Shown in pieces: positions 1 to 9,125 of a stretch of 64,000 nt of DNA (positions are counted from its first letter, which is position 1; every line of letters begins with the position of its first letter). Source of the DNA: an uncultured Jannaschia sp. (GTDB lineage: Bacteria > Pseudomonadota > Alphaproteobacteria > Rhodobacterales > Rhodobacteraceae); the NCBI GenBank assembly GCA_947494145.1, contig CANLTZ010000006.1, positions 1 through 64,000 on the forward strand. Reading direction: 5' to 3'. A model generated the notes under the pieces. That model was not told where the DNA came from. It saw only the letters and a program-made list of their open reading frames with translations, and searched no databases. A program made the translations under genes and the position numbers.

Positions 1-213
1 CTACGCAGCTCTGGATAGATCAGACATAGCCGCGTAACTAAGATCAATCAGCCTCCGGCAAACCCGGCGCGGTTCATAATGATTACTTTGGGTGATCTTT
101 GCCCGCTGTTCCATGTAAACGGCCTGGCCAGTGAATTGGCCCGGCTTTTCCCAAGAATCGCCCTAATCCGGTGGCATTGATCCTAAAACGGGAACTGTGC
201 CGAAGGCTGGCCT

Positions 214-684
214 ATGGCGACGACCATCGACTTAAAAAAGGATGCTCTCGTGCCGCTTCCTGGTGACGATGCACCTTACATGGTCAACATCTTCCGGGTG
301 GATGAACACGATACCAACGCCGAGATCGAGGCTGCCGTGGCGCAGGCCATGGTCAACCAAGCCGAGACTGCGCCATCAGACGCCCCCGCCATCGACCTGA
401 CGTCGCCGGATAGGCAGGCCAGCCAAGGGCAGGCGCGCAGCCGGGCGCGGCTTATGGCTGTGATCTTGTTGTTCGGCATGGGGGCGGCGCTGCTGATGTT
501 CTCGCTGCAAGGCCGCGAAACTATGGCTGACCGCATCGAAGACATCGTGCCGTTGCCCGCAACAACCAAGTCTCGTGCCATCCCGGACACCCCGTCATCG
601 CCTGTCTTGGCCTCGTTGCCATCGCTGCAAGATGCCGAAGCGGTCATGGACGCTCAGACAGCGTTAGCCAGCGCACCGCTTTAG
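214..684 (+). CDS. Hypothetical single-span membrane protein, 156 aa
   Basis: I do not recognise this protein. It has an acidic N-terminal half, an Arg-rich stretch around residues 74-79 and one clear hydrophobic span at about residues 80-98, followed by a Pro/Ala/Ser-rich tail. By the positive-inside rule the N-terminus is probably cytoplasmic and the tail periplasmic. The ATG at 214 has only a weak upstream purine stretch. It stands alone on the plus strand, converging on the leuC group. The 213 bases before it show no other gene. It is probably real because of the coherent membrane span and alphaproteobacterial codon use; the function is unknown. Confidence 0.65.
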   Translation: MATTIDLKKDALVPLPGDDAPYMVNIFRVDEHDTNAEIEAAVAQAMVNQAETAPSDAPAIDLTSPDRQASQGQARSRARLMAVILLFGMGAALLMFSLQGRETMADRIEDIVPLPATTKSRAIPDTPSSPVLASLPSLQDAEAVMDAQTALASAPL

Positions 685-707
685 CGATTGCCGGACGGCG
701 GCGTTGG

Positions 708-1049
708 TTACTCCGCCGGGAAACAAGCGTATCTCTCCGCGATTTCATCAATTCCACCATTGATGGCGATGTTGGACCGCCAAGCTGCGCCGAATACATC
801 TAGGCCTGTCGCTTCGGGCCCGCCGTCAAGCTCGCGCTCGATTGGGGCAATCATCGTGTCTGCCGCCGCGACTATGGTCTGGTCGAGAAGGACGGCGCTG
901 GCTTCGGACGCGTCAGGCTGGCACATGATGACGGCGTCCTGCTCTGCTTCGGCCAGGGGCAAGCTATAGCGCGGCCAGTTCGCCGTATCGACACAGCCCG
1001 ACGGAAGAAGCGCGGCGCTCGCGGCAAAACAAGCGCCGCGACAGGTCAG
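708..1049 (-). CDS. Small unknown ORF directly behind leuC, no standard start codon
   Basis: An open frame of about 113 codons follows the leuC stop. It encodes a hydrophobic Cys/Ala stretch ending near ...LLPSGC, then a soluble acidic domain ([14 protein letters not shown]..., ending YACFPAE) that looks like real protein. There is no ATG, GTG or TTG in frame until an ATG far inside the ORF. The only plausible early start is a CTG at 1049-1047, overlapping the leuC TGA. The N-terminus resembles a short signal peptide or lipobox (PSGC). Either a CTG start is used, or the gene is damaged. I cannot assign a function. Translational coupling to leuC is likely if it is expressed. Confidence 0.45.
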   Translation of the reverse strand: MTCRGACFAASAALLPSGCVDTANWPRYSLPLAEAEQDAVIMCQPDASEASAVLLDQTIVAAADTMIAPIERELDGGPEATGLDVFGAAWRSNIAINGGIDEIAERYACFPAE

Positions 1050-2449
1050 ATCATTTCCCGCACATCGGTCAGGCGACCCGTGACGGCGGCAGCGGCGGCC
1101 ATGGCGGGCGACATCAGATGCGTGCGCCCGCCGCGACCTTGGCGGCCTTCGAAGTTGCGGTTGGACGTGGCCGCGCAACGTTCGCCAGGCTGCAATTGGT
1201 CCGGGTTCATGGCCAGGCACATAGAACAGCCCGCCAAGCGCCATTCGAATCCCGCCTCTTTGAAGACATCGGCGATGCCTTCTTCCTCGGCCTGGGCCCG
1301 CACCAGGCCCGAGCCGGGCACCACCATGGCGCGCAGGCCATCCTTGATCTTCTTGCCGCGCAAGATGTCGGCAGCGGCGCGCAGGTCCTCGATCCGGCCA
1401 TTGGTGCAGGAGCCGATGAAGACCGTGTCGATTTCCACCTCGCTCAGCGGTGTGCCGGGCTTGAGACCCATATAGTCGAGCGACCGCTTGGCCGCATCCA
1501 CCTTGCCGCCCTGGAAGTCTTCGGGCGCAGGTACGGCGGAGGTGATCGGCAACACGTCTTCCGGCGAGGTGCCCCAGGTCACGACGGGGGCGATGTCTTC
1601 GGCATCGATGGTGACGACCATGTCCCAATGGGCGTCGTCATCAGAATAGAGCGTCTTCCACCAATTCATGGCGGCTTCCCATTGGGCCCCTTTGGGCGCG
1701 TGGGGGCGGCCTTGGCAGTATTCATACGTCTTTTCGTCAGGCGCGATCAGGCCCGCCCGGGCACCGCCCTCGATTGCCATGTTGCAGACCGTCATGCGGC
1801 CTTCCATGGACAGGTCGCGAATGGCCTCGCCGCAATATTCGATGACATAGCCGGTGCCGCCCGCCGTGCCGGTCTTGCCGATGACGCTGAGCGTGATGTC
1901 CTTCGCGGTCACACCCGGGCGCAGCTTGCCCCGGATTTCGACCTTCATGTTCTTCGATTTCTTCTGGATCAGGGTCTGCGTGGCCAGCACATGCTCCACC
2001 TCGGACGTGCCGATCCCGTGGGCCAGCGCCCCGAAGGCGCCATGGGTCGCCGTGTGGCTGTCGCCGCAGACGACGGTCATGCCGGGCAGCGTCCAGCCCT
2101 GTTCGGGGCCGACGATGTGCACGATGCCCTGCCGGATATCGCTGACAGGGTAGTAATGAATGCCGAATTCCTTGGCGTTCTTGTCCAACGCCTCGACTTG
2201 GATGCGGCTTTCTTCGTTCATGCCGCCTTGGGCGCGGTCCAGCGTGGTGGGCACGTTGTGGTCCGGCACGGCGATGGTCTTGTCGGGCGCATGGACCCGG
2301 CGACCCGCCATGCGCAGGCCCTCGAAGGCCTGGGGGCTGGTCACTTCGTGGACCAGATGCCGGTCAATATAGAGAAGGGATGTGCCATCCTCAGCCTCAT
2401 GGGCCAGGTGGGCATCCCAGATTTTGTCGTAAAGCGTCTTGCCGGTCAT
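1046..2449 (-). CDS. leuC: 3-isopropylmalate dehydratase large subunit
   Basis: LeuC with LeuD isomerises 2-isopropylmalate to 3-isopropylmalate in cytoplasmic leucine synthesis. The 467-residue product has the family's usual length. It shows the aconitase-type 4Fe-4S ligands: Cys348 in SCTNGR, and Cys408 and Cys411 in [11 protein letters not shown]. It also has the [14 protein letters not shown] motif near residue 127. The ATG at 2449 follows GAGGA on the minus strand and gives the canonical [14 protein letters not shown] start. leuD is not adjacent: an odd small ORF follows, then an opposite-strand gene. The leuD and leuB partners must therefore be elsewhere. Confidence 0.97.
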   Translation of the reverse strand: MTGKTLYDKIWDAHLAHEAEDGTSLLYIDRHLVHEVTSPQAFEGLRMAGRRVHAPDKTIAVPDHNVPTTLDRAQGGMNEESRIQVEALDKNAKEFGIHYYPVSDIRQGIVHIVGPEQGWTLPGMTVVCGDSHTATHGAFGALAHGIGTSEVEHVLATQTLIQKKSKNMKVEIRGKLRPGVTAKDITLSVIGKTGTAGGTGYVIEYCGEAIRDLSMEGRMTVCNMAIEGGARAGLIAPDEKTYEYCQGRPHAPKGAQWEAAMNWWKTLYSDDDAHWDMVVTIDAEDIAPVVTWGTSPEDVLPITSAVPAPEDFQGGKVDAAKRSLDYMGLKPGTPLSEVEIDTVFIGSCTNGRIEDLRAAADILRGKKIKDGLRAMVVPGSGLVRAQAEEEGIADVFKEAGFEWRLAGCSMCLAMNPDQLQPGERCAATSNRNFEGRQGRGGRTHLMSPAMAAAAAVTGRLTDVREMI

Positions 2450-2505
2450 GGGCGGAATCCTCGGCGGAAAGTCGTGTCGGTTAGGCAGCGTCCAAGTGGT
2501 GCGCG

Positions 2506-2592
2506 TCAGCCGCGCGCGGTCACGCCGAAGGCGCGTCCAAAGAAGCGCCAGGGCAGGAAGGCGTGGTCGCCAAGATCGTGCATCCGTCTCAT
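2506..2592 (-). CDS. Possible 28-aa upstream ORF in the leuC leader
   Basis: On the leuC strand, an ATG at 2592 opens a 28-codon frame ending in TGA at 2506, 56 bases before the leuC ATG. The peptide is rich in Phe, Arg and Gly ([19 protein letters not shown]). It does not carry a run of Leu codons and no terminator follows it, so a classical leucine attenuator is not supported. The ribosome binding site is weak. It may be a leader peptide, a tiny protein or chance. Confidence 0.2.
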   Translation of the reverse strand: MRRMHDLGDHAFLPWRFFGRAFGVTARG

Positions 2593-2732
2593 GCGATAGG
2601 TACTTACCGGGTCGGCCCGGCGACGACAAGAAACGCTGCGACCCTGTGACAACGTTGAAGGCCGCATCAGAAACCGGACGTTGTGATTTCGCTGCCCGTT
2701 GGCGACAAGGGCCGGCCAAGAAGGAACGTTGC

Positions 2733-4709
2733 ATGCGCAAAATCGTGGTTTTACTTGTCCTTGGCTCTGTCATCGGGGCAGGCGTCGCGGGGTATCTGCT
2801 GCTACGGTCCCCGTGGGCCGCACAGGATGCGCCCGTTGCATTCGTGATGACCGATACCCGCATCACCGACGGGTTGGACGGCCCTGACGTCGAGGTGACG
2901 GGCGAGGAATACACCTTTCTTGCCCCGGTGATCCTCGGTCTGGCCGAACAATTCGAACTGGCCTTGCGAGATGGCTATGCTGTGTGGGACCCGAGCACTG
3001 GCACCTTGGCGGTCCATGCCGCGGGCCAAGTCCAGGTTTCTGCCGTCACAATGACTGACGGGCTGGTCGCGCTAGAGGATAGCGGAGAAGGTTTCGGAGC
3101 GGGCTTTGTCGACCCGGCCCCCCAAGGCCTCGCCTTCTCGTTGAAGGCACCGGTGGAGGGGTTGGGGCTAAGTCTGGTGATTGCAGCTGATTTTCAAGCG
3201 GTGTCAGACATCGCCGACAAAATCGCCCTGCAAGACACCCTCGTCGTGGAACGCTTGGAACGGATCGCCACCTTTCAAGAAGGGGCCGAGGTCGCGGCCC
3301 AGACCCTTGCCAAGGACGGGCCAGCCTTCGATGGGCCGACATTTGCCATGCGCCTTCCGGGTTGGGCTGTGAGCGTAACGCTTCCCCTCCAAGCCCATTC
3401 GGGCATCTACCCCGATTTTCCGCGCACTGACTTTGTCGACCTGTCGGGCAGACATCCGCCGTTCAACGTGCTGGCCCTAAGGCCAGGCGTAGGTGCGCGT
3501 GTCTTTGCCGAAGAAAAGGCGCGGGCCCTGGAACACCCCGCAGATGAAAGCATCGTCCTGATCGACGCGCCCGACGCCTTCGTTGTCGCCAAGCTCGACC
3601 AGGCCAGTACGGCATTGTTCACGGCGCAGGCAGGTGGTCTGGACTACTTGATCTGGTCAGAAGGCGGCGAACTGCCCGATATCCGCCGCGCCTGGGCCAT
3701 CGCCCGTTCTTTGACCGACGCGCCGCCTGATACCGCCGCCATCCTGTCGAACGCCTTCGATATCGTGGCCGCCTTCGACGCGATGGGCATTCGGCTTGTG
3801 CCAACCGACGAAGTCCAGGCCAAAATCGCGGATGCGATCGCCGACATCTTCCTGCCTGAGCGATTGATGGAGCGTGGTAATATCTTCGCGAATGTGGAGT
3901 TCAAAATACCTATGGGCATCGAAGGCTACGACGCTTTCTATTCCTCGCCCGGGGCGCTTTGCCAAGTCTATCCGCAAGATGGCCGACCGCTTGCAGACGT
4001 CCACACGCCATTTGTGGAAGAGGGCGGTTTCCACTTTGCGAGCTTCACCCATGTCAATCAGCGGATCTCAGAACACGTCCTATCCGGGGATTTCGCAGAA
4101 GATCGCGCTTACGACCCACTTGCGATCACCCGCCCGGCTTCTGAACTCATGGCCGATCCGGCCTGGATTGCCGAAAGTCCATCTCGCTTGGCTGGAACCG
4201 CGGGGGCGATGAACTTCATCTATACTCGCCGTCAGGTGGGCGCTTTCGACCTGATCTGCGGCTTGAGCCAAGAGGACCCGGTAGCGCTTCGCCTGGCCGA
4301 AACCGTCCTGGCCGATGTGGCTGTGCAGTTGGAGACGGCGACCGGCCCCGAGGCTGCGGCGCTATTCCAAGCGTATTCGAGCGTGTTGAAGGTCCGCGAT
4401 GATCTATATGCCGTCGAGCCGGTCGACGGCGCGGGCCATTCGCTGATCCGTTGGCCTAGCGGAGAGACGGTAATCGAAGGGGCTTTCGAGCGGATTTCGT
4501 GGTTGGCGCAATCGAACGCCATTCTGACCGAAAATGCCGACGGGGCCGAAGCGCTCTGGCTGGATGACGGCACATCCGTGATCGAGGCGGGGCGCTACGA
4601 CATCAGCCCCAGATCCTCGTCGCAAGGCGACCAGGTCGAGGTGCTGACGGATGATGGGTGGGTTCCGTTTTCGGTGACGGAGCGGCGGATCCTGCCCGCC
4701 GCCGAGTGA
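2733..4709 (+). CDS. Large unknown exported or membrane-anchored protein, 658 aa
   Basis: The ATG at 2733 follows AAGGAA and opens with [17 protein letters not shown], a signal peptide or N-terminal anchor at about residues 3-26. The rest is a long soluble acidic protein with no catalytic motif I recognise. It has alternating hydrophobic strands with many Asp/Glu/Ala/Val residues, and no coiled coil or repeat stands out. It may resemble the DUF2125-type periplasmic proteins common in this order, but the length is greater and I cannot confirm the family. It diverges from leuC and converges with a small secreted-protein gene. Expected location is the periplasm. Confidence 0.8.
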   Translation: MRKIVVLLVLGSVIGAGVAGYLLLRSPWAAQDAPVAFVMTDTRITDGLDGPDVEVTGEEYTFLAPVILGLAEQFELALRDGYAVWDPSTGTLAVHAAGQVQVSAVTMTDGLVALEDSGEGFGAGFVDPAPQGLAFSLKAPVEGLGLSLVIAADFQAVSDIADKIALQDTLVVERLERIATFQEGAEVAAQTLAKDGPAFDGPTFAMRLPGWAVSVTLPLQAHSGIYPDFPRTDFVDLSGRHPPFNVLALRPGVGARVFAEEKARALEHPADESIVLIDAPDAFVVAKLDQASTALFTAQAGGLDYLIWSEGGELPDIRRAWAIARSLTDAPPDTAAILSNAFDIVAAFDAMGIRLVPTDEVQAKIADAIADIFLPERLMERGNIFANVEFKIPMGIEGYDAFYSSPGALCQVYPQDGRPLADVHTPFVEEGGFHFASFTHVNQRISEHVLSGDFAEDRAYDPLAITRPASELMADPAWIAESPSRLAGTAGAMNFIYTRRQVGAFDLICGLSQEDPVALRLAETVLADVAVQLETATGPEAAALFQAYSSVLKVRDDLYAVEPVDGAGHSLIRWPSGETVIEGAFERISWLAQSNAILTENADGAEALWLDDGTSVIEAGRYDISPRSSSQGDQVEVLTDDGWVPFSVTERRILPAAE

Positions 4710-4716
4710 CGTAGCC

Positions 4717-5076
4717 TCAGCCGGGGGGCATGGCTTCGATGTTAAGGCGAAACGGCTGTTCGCTGCCGTCGCCTGAGCGTTGCGAGACATTGACCTGGAC
4801 CGCATTGCTGGCTGGGAACATCTGAACCGAGGTCATGTCTTCGCCTGCCAGATCGCCCACGCCATAGGCGAAGGCCACGTTCTGCCCCTCGATCTCTAGC
4901 GCCAGATTGCCGTCATGGCCGCTCATGTCGAGCATGTAGCAGGTGGCCCCTTCCGCGGGGGCGACGCCTTCGATTGTGCCCGCGGTGAAGTTGTCGGCAA
5001 ACGTGACCGGCGTGCAGGTCTGGGCTGCGGCAGCAGCAGGCAGGACGATAAGGGAAGCGGCAAGGGCACGGATCAT
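4717..5076 (-). CDS. Small secreted protein, 119 aa
   Basis: A textbook signal peptide (MIRALAASLIVLPAAAAAQ, cleavage about residue 19) precedes a mature domain of about 100 residues. The mature part has two cysteines (TCTPV, ATCYML) that could form a disulfide. An AGGAGA ribosome binding site lies just upstream of the ATG at 5076. The remainder is acidic and strand-rich (NLALEIEGQNVAFAYG). I see no enzyme motif. It is likely periplasmic, function unknown, and diverges from the MscS channel gene. Confidence 0.8.
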   Translation of the reverse strand: MIRALAASLIVLPAAAAAQTCTPVTFADNFTAGTIEGVAPAEGATCYMLDMSGHDGNLALEIEGQNVAFAYGVGDLAGEDMTSVQMFPASNAVQVNVSQRSGDGSEQPFRLNIEAMPPG

Positions 5077-5207
5077 GGTCGGTCTCCTGAAGGTGAGCTG
5101 GATGGGCGAAAACGGCAGATGCCCGCCGACAGGCTGTCACGATTCGGAAGGTCACGCCAAATCACGACCCGTTGCTTCGCGGACCTCCGCTGAGCCATAG
5201 AGGTCGG

Positions 5208-6530
5208 ATGGAACAGGAGAACCTTCTCGACACGCTGACCATGCAGGATGAGGTCATGCGGCTTTGGACGCGGGCCGAGAACTTTGTCGACAGCCTGATG
5301 CGTCCAGGTTGGACGCTTTACCAGGTGTTGATCATCCTGGGCCTTGTCCTGGCGGCGTGGCTGGCCCGGCGCTGGCTAACCGAGCGGATGACCAACTGGA
5401 TGCGGACCCAGACGGGGCGTCCGAAATGGCAGCTTCGGTCGCTGGTCGTCATTCGCAACCGGCTGGGCCTGATCCTTTTCGCGTTGCTGGCCTGGGTCAC
5501 CTATCTGGTGATGCAACAGGTGACCTGGCCGTCCCGCAGCTTTCTGATCGAGCTTGCAGGCACCATCGGCACGGCTTGGATGGCGGTGAGCTTCCTCGCG
5601 CGGCTGATCCGCAACCCGCTTCTGCGCACGGTGGTCAATTGGGGCCTGTGGATCTGGGTCACGCTTTACCTGCTGGGCATCTGGGACGAAGCGGCGGTGA
5701 CACTGGACACGATCGCGCTGGAGGCGGGGGATTTCCGGCTGTCGATCCTCGACTTGCTGTCGGCGCTTGTGGTGATTGGCATTCTGTTCACCGGCGCGCG
5801 CTTCGTGGCGTCGGCCACGACGTCGCGCATCCAGCAGAACGAGGAAATCAGCCCGTCCATGCGGGTCTTGGTTACCAAGATGTTGCAGATCGTTCTCTAT
5901 GCCGGGGCGTTCTTCATCGGTCTGAAGACGGTGGGTGTGGACCTGACCGGACTGGCTGTTCTGTCGGGCGCCATCGGCGTGGGTCTGGGCTTCGGCTTGC
6001 AAAAGGTGGTGTCGAACCTGGTGTCAGGCTTCATCATCCTGCTCGACAAGTCGATCAAGCCAGGCGACGTGATTTCTTTGGGCGAAACCTTCGGCTGGGT
6101 GACCACGCTGACGGCGCGCTATGTCAGCATCACCACGCGGGACGGCAAGGAATACCTTATTCCCAACGAAGACCTGATCACCGGACAGGTCGTGAACTGG
6201 TCCCATTCCAACAGCTTTGTGCGGCTCGATATCTATTTTGGGACAGCCTATAACGACGACCCGCATCTGGTGCGCCGCATCGCCATCGAGGCGGCGGCGG
6301 GCACCAAGCGGGTGCTGCCTTCCAAGCCGCCCGTCTGCCATATCGTGGGTTTCGGCGATTCGTCGGTGGACTACATCCTGCGGTTCTGGATTTCGGACCC
6401 GACGGGCGGGCTGACCAATATTCGCGGCAACGTGTACCTGGCACTCTGGGACGCATTCCAAGAAAACGGGATCAGTATCCCCTTCCCGCAAAGGGAATTG
6501 CGCATGCTGTCCGAGGCGCCACAGGAATAG
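5208..6530 (+). CDS. MscS-family mechanosensitive ion channel
   Basis: This 440-residue protein is a larger MscS-type channel. Hydrophobic spans lie near residues 37-52, 84-102, 118-134, 143-157, 178-198 and 224-242. The pore helix (247-278) carries the glycine-rich GAIGVGLGFGLQKVVSN motif. The MscS beta domain follows (KPGDVISLGETFGWV, LIPNEDLITGQVVNWS), then the C-terminal domain. It should gate on membrane tension and release solutes during osmotic downshock at the inner membrane. I chose the ATG at 5208 because AGAGG precedes it; an upstream in-frame start would add 12 residues. Confidence 0.93.
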   Translation: MEQENLLDTLTMQDEVMRLWTRAENFVDSLMRPGWTLYQVLIILGLVLAAWLARRWLTERMTNWMRTQTGRPKWQLRSLVVIRNRLGLILFALLAWVTYLVMQQVTWPSRSFLIELAGTIGTAWMAVSFLARLIRNPLLRTVVNWGLWIWVTLYLLGIWDEAAVTLDTIALEAGDFRLSILDLLSALVVIGILFTGARFVASATTSRIQQNEEISPSMRVLVTKMLQIVLYAGAFFIGLKTVGVDLTGLAVLSGAIGVGLGFGLQKVVSNLVSGFIILLDKSIKPGDVISLGETFGWVTTLTARYVSITTRDGKEYLIPNEDLITGQVVNWSHSNSFVRLDIYFGTAYNDDPHLVRRIAIEAAAGTKRVLPSKPPVCHIVGFGDSSVDYILRFWISDPTGGLTNIRGNVYLALWDAFQENGISIPFPQRELRMLSEAPQE

Positions 6531-6706
6531 GCGACGTTACGGCATTTGCCCCGTCAGCGGGCGTGGCGTGGCCACCTGTTGCCGCTTTCCCCTTGAAGTC
6601 CCGCCATCTTGTGCCGATTTCGATGGCGAATGTTGCCGGAAAAGCGCCATGGCGCTACCGTCACCCTATGGGCTGAAAAGCCCCCCATATCCCGGAGGAA
6701 CGGACC

Positions 6707-7114
6707 CTGTCTGTTGACACCTTCGCGGCCCAGAAGGCCGCATCCGCCGCCCGGACGGGCGACATGGCCAAAAGCGATGCAACGCTGGCCCTCATCCTGA
6801 CTGCCTTGGACGACGACAAGGCCGAGGACATCGTGCAGATCGACCTGCGCGGAAAATCCTCGGTCGCCGACCACATGGTCGTCTGTTCGGGCCGGTCCAC
6901 CCGGCAGGTGACGGCCTTGGCCGAAAAGCTGTCCGATAAGCTCAAGCCCGTCATGGGCCGGGCGCCCAAAGCCGAAGGGAAAAGCCAAGGTGATTGGGTT
7001 CTGGTGGATGCGGGCGACGTGATCGTCCATATCTTCCGCCCCGAAGTGCGGGAATTCTACCAGATCGAAAAGATGTGGCAGGACCCGTCGGACGCCGTGG
7101 CGCGCCCGAACTAG
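6707..7114 (+). CDS. rsfS: Ribosomal silencing factor RsfS
   Basis: RsfS binds uL14 and blocks 30S-50S joining when nutrients are short. The conserved core is clear: EDIVQIDLRGKSSVADHMVV, then GRSTRQVTALAEKL, and DWVLVDAGDVIVHIF near the C-terminus. The first standard start is the ATG at 6764 (116 aa). However, the frame stays open upstream to a CTG at 6707 encoding (M)SVDTFAAQKAA, and a perfect GGAGGAA lies 6 bases before that CTG. I therefore place the start at 6707 (135 aa). The gene is followed 1 base later by rlmH, the usual partner. Confidence 0.9.
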   Translation: MSVDTFAAQKAASAARTGDMAKSDATLALILTALDDDKAEDIVQIDLRGKSSVADHMVVCSGRSTRQVTALAEKLSDKLKPVMGRAPKAEGKSQGDWVLVDAGDVIVHIFRPEVREFYQIEKMWQDPSDAVARPN

Positions 7115-7115
7115 G

Positions 7116-7577
7116 GTGCAAATCCACTTGGTTGCCGTCGGGCGCCTGCGAAAGGGGCCCGAAAGGGCGCTGGTCGATGACTACCTGGACCGTTTTGCAA
7201 AGACGGGCCGTGGGCTGGGGTTACCATCTGTTTCGGTGACCGAGGTCGAGGTGAAGGGCGGGATGGCAGCAGAGGCCCAGGCCATCGCGAAGGCCCTGCC
7301 GCCGGGTGCCGCACTCGTGACGCTGGATGAACGAGGCCGCGTGCTCACCTCCCCCGATTTTGCGGCGAAACTGGGCGCCTGGCGCGACGATGCGCGGGAT
7401 GTGACCTTCCTGATTGGCGGCGCCGACGGGATCGACCCGGCCCTGCGTCAGCGCGCGGATCTGTCCATCAGCCTTGGTGCCATGGTCTGGCCCCATATGC
7501 TGGTGCGAGTCATGTTGGCCGAACAGCTTTACCGCGCCGCTTCCATCTTGGCGGGCGCCCCCTACCATCGGGCGTGA
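7116..7577 (+). CDS. rlmH: 23S rRNA (pseudouridine1915-N3)-methyltransferase RlmH
   Basis: This 153-residue SPOUT-fold methyltransferase uses S-adenosylmethionine to methylate pseudouridine 1915 in helix 69 of 23S rRNA. The knot region is present: LVTLDERGRVLTSPDFA, FLIGGADGIDP, then LSLGAMVWPHMLVRVMLAEQLYRA. The size matches the family. It starts at GTG 7116, one base after the rsfS stop, so translation is probably coupled. The rsfS-rlmH pair followed by gpmI is a common gene order in this group. Confidence 0.95.
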   Translation: MQIHLVAVGRLRKGPERALVDDYLDRFAKTGRGLGLPSVSVTEVEVKGGMAAEAQAIAKALPPGAALVTLDERGRVLTSPDFAAKLGAWRDDARDVTFLIGGADGIDPALRQRADLSISLGAMVWPHMLVRVMLAEQLYRAASILAGAPYHRA

Positions 7578-7616
7578 TCGGGCCCTACAAGGCATCGAAC
7601 TCCCGGAGGGCCGTCC

Positions 7617-9125
7617 ATGAAGAAGAAACCTGTCATCCTCTGCATCCTCGACGGTTGGGGTATTTCGGACCGGCCCGAGCAATCGGCACCCGATGTGGCA
7701 AAGACGCCGAATTTCGATCGGCTCATGGCGGACTGTCCAAACGCGACGCTGGTGACCTATGGCCCGGCGGTGGGGTTGCCCGAAGGGCAGATGGGCAATT
7801 CCGAAGTGGGGCACATGAATATCGGTGCGGGGCGCGTCGTCTGGATGGATCTGGGCCTGATCGACCGCGCCATTGAGACGGGGGATTTTGCCTGCAATGA
7901 CGCGCTGGTGGCGTGGGCTGACGGCCTGGGCGACGGGGCCGTCGCCCATCTGATGGGTGTGATTTCCGATGGTGGGGTCCATGGCCATATCGAACACGCG
8001 CTGGCCGCGTGCCGGGCCCTGACCGACCGGGGCCTGAAGGTGAAGTTGCACGCGGTGACCGATGGGCGCGATGTGCCGCCCCGGTCTGCCGAAGGCTTTG
8101 TGGAGGCTCTGATGGCGGGTTTGCCCAAGGGCGCCGAAGTGGCCACGGTGACGGGCCGCTACTTCGCCATGGACCGTGACAACCGCTGGGACCGCGTGCA
8201 GCGTGCCTGGGCCGCCATGGTCTGGGGCGAGGGGGAGCATCTGGCCGACCCTGCCGCGGCCATCGCCGCCGCCCGCGACCGTGACGAAAGCGATGAGTTC
8301 ATCCAACCCACTGTCATCGGGGATTATGAGGGGATGCGCGAAGGCGACGGTTTCTTCTGCCTCAACTTCCGCGCCGACCGCGCGCGCGAAATCCTGTCGG
8401 CCTTGGGCGCGCCGGATTTCGACGGCTTCGATACGGGCGACCGGCCCAAGCTCAAGATGCTCGGCATGGTAGATTATTCCGAGGCCCATGACCGCTTCAT
8501 GACCACCGTTTTCCCCAAAAAATCCGTGCCCAATACCCTGGGCCACTGGGTCGCCACCAAGGGCCTGACCCAGTTCCATTGCGCCGAGACCGAGAAATAC
8601 CCGCACGTCACCTTCTTCCTGAACGGCGGCAAGGAAGACCCCGAAGACGGCGAAGACCGGCACATGCCGAAATCCCCCGACGTGGCGACCTATGATATGC
8701 AGCCCGAAATGTCCGCCGAAGCCGTGACCGATGCTTTCGTGGGTGCCATCGAAGCGGGCTATGACCTGATCGTGGTGAACTACGCCAATCCCGACATGGT
8801 GGGCCATACTGGCGATCTGAAGGCCGCGGCCAAGGCCTGCGAAGCGGTGGATCGCGGCTTGGGTCGGGTGCTCGACGCGCTGGATGGCACCGACGGCGCC
8901 ATGATCGTCTGCGCCGACCACGGCAATTGCGAAACCATGGTGGACCCGGTGACCGGCAAGCCCCACACGGCCCATACCACGAACCTCGTCCCTGTTATCC
9001 TGTGGGGCGGGCCCCCGGGGGCGGTGATGAAAGACGGCAAGCTGGGCGACCTGGCGCCGACTTTGTTGCGGTTGATGGAAATCGACCCACCGGAAGAAAT
9101 GACGGGGGATTGCCTGCTCGCATGA
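7617..9125 (+). CDS. gpmI: 2,3-bisphosphoglycerate-independent phosphoglycerate mutase
   Basis: GpmI interconverts 3- and 2-phosphoglycerate in glycolysis and gluconeogenesis with two Mn ions. The 502-residue product carries the alkaline-phosphatase-fold metal and catalytic residues: Asp12 in LDGWG, the nucleophile Ser62 in GNSEVGHMNIG, the phosphate-binding DGRDVPPRS, and late ligands in CADHGNCETM and HTAHTTN. The ATG at 7617 is preceded by CGGAGGG. Its last codons overlap the ATG of the next gene (ATGA), making one operon with the peptidase genes downstream. Confidence 0.97.
   Translation: MKKKPVILCILDGWGISDRPEQSAPDVAKTPNFDRLMADCPNATLVTYGPAVGLPEGQMGNSEVGHMNIGAGRVVWMDLGLIDRAIETGDFACNDALVAWADGLGDGAVAHLMGVISDGGVHGHIEHALAACRALTDRGLKVKLHAVTDGRDVPPRSAEGFVEALMAGLPKGAEVATVTGRYFAMDRDNRWDRVQRAWAAMVWGEGEHLADPAAAIAAARDRDESDEFIQPTVIGDYEGMREGDGFFCLNFRADRAREILSALGAPDFDGFDTGDRPKLKMLGMVDYSEAHDRFMTTVFPKKSVPNTLGHWVATKGLTQFHCAETEKYPHVTFFLNGGKEDPEDGEDRHMPKSPDVATYDMQPEMSAEAVTDAFVGAIEAGYDLIVVNYANPDMVGHTGDLKAAAKACEAVDRGLGRVLDALDGTDGAMIVCADHGNCETMVDPVTGKPHTAHTTNLVPVILWGGPPGAVMKDGKLGDLAPTLLRLMEIDPPEEMTGDCLLA

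Noticed and set aside
1-213. End of a gene or tRNA at the left edge
   Set aside because: No frame of useful length and no cloverleaf found; treated as intergenic DNA before the small membrane protein gene.
2439-2732. N-terminal extension of the 658-residue exported protein from 2439
   Set aside because: The extension is Arg-rich with no homologous look, and the ATG at 2733 has AAGGAA and starts a signal sequence.
2450-2732. Leucine attenuator before leuC
   Set aside because: The 28-codon upstream ORF has no run of Leu codons, and no terminator lies between it and leuC.
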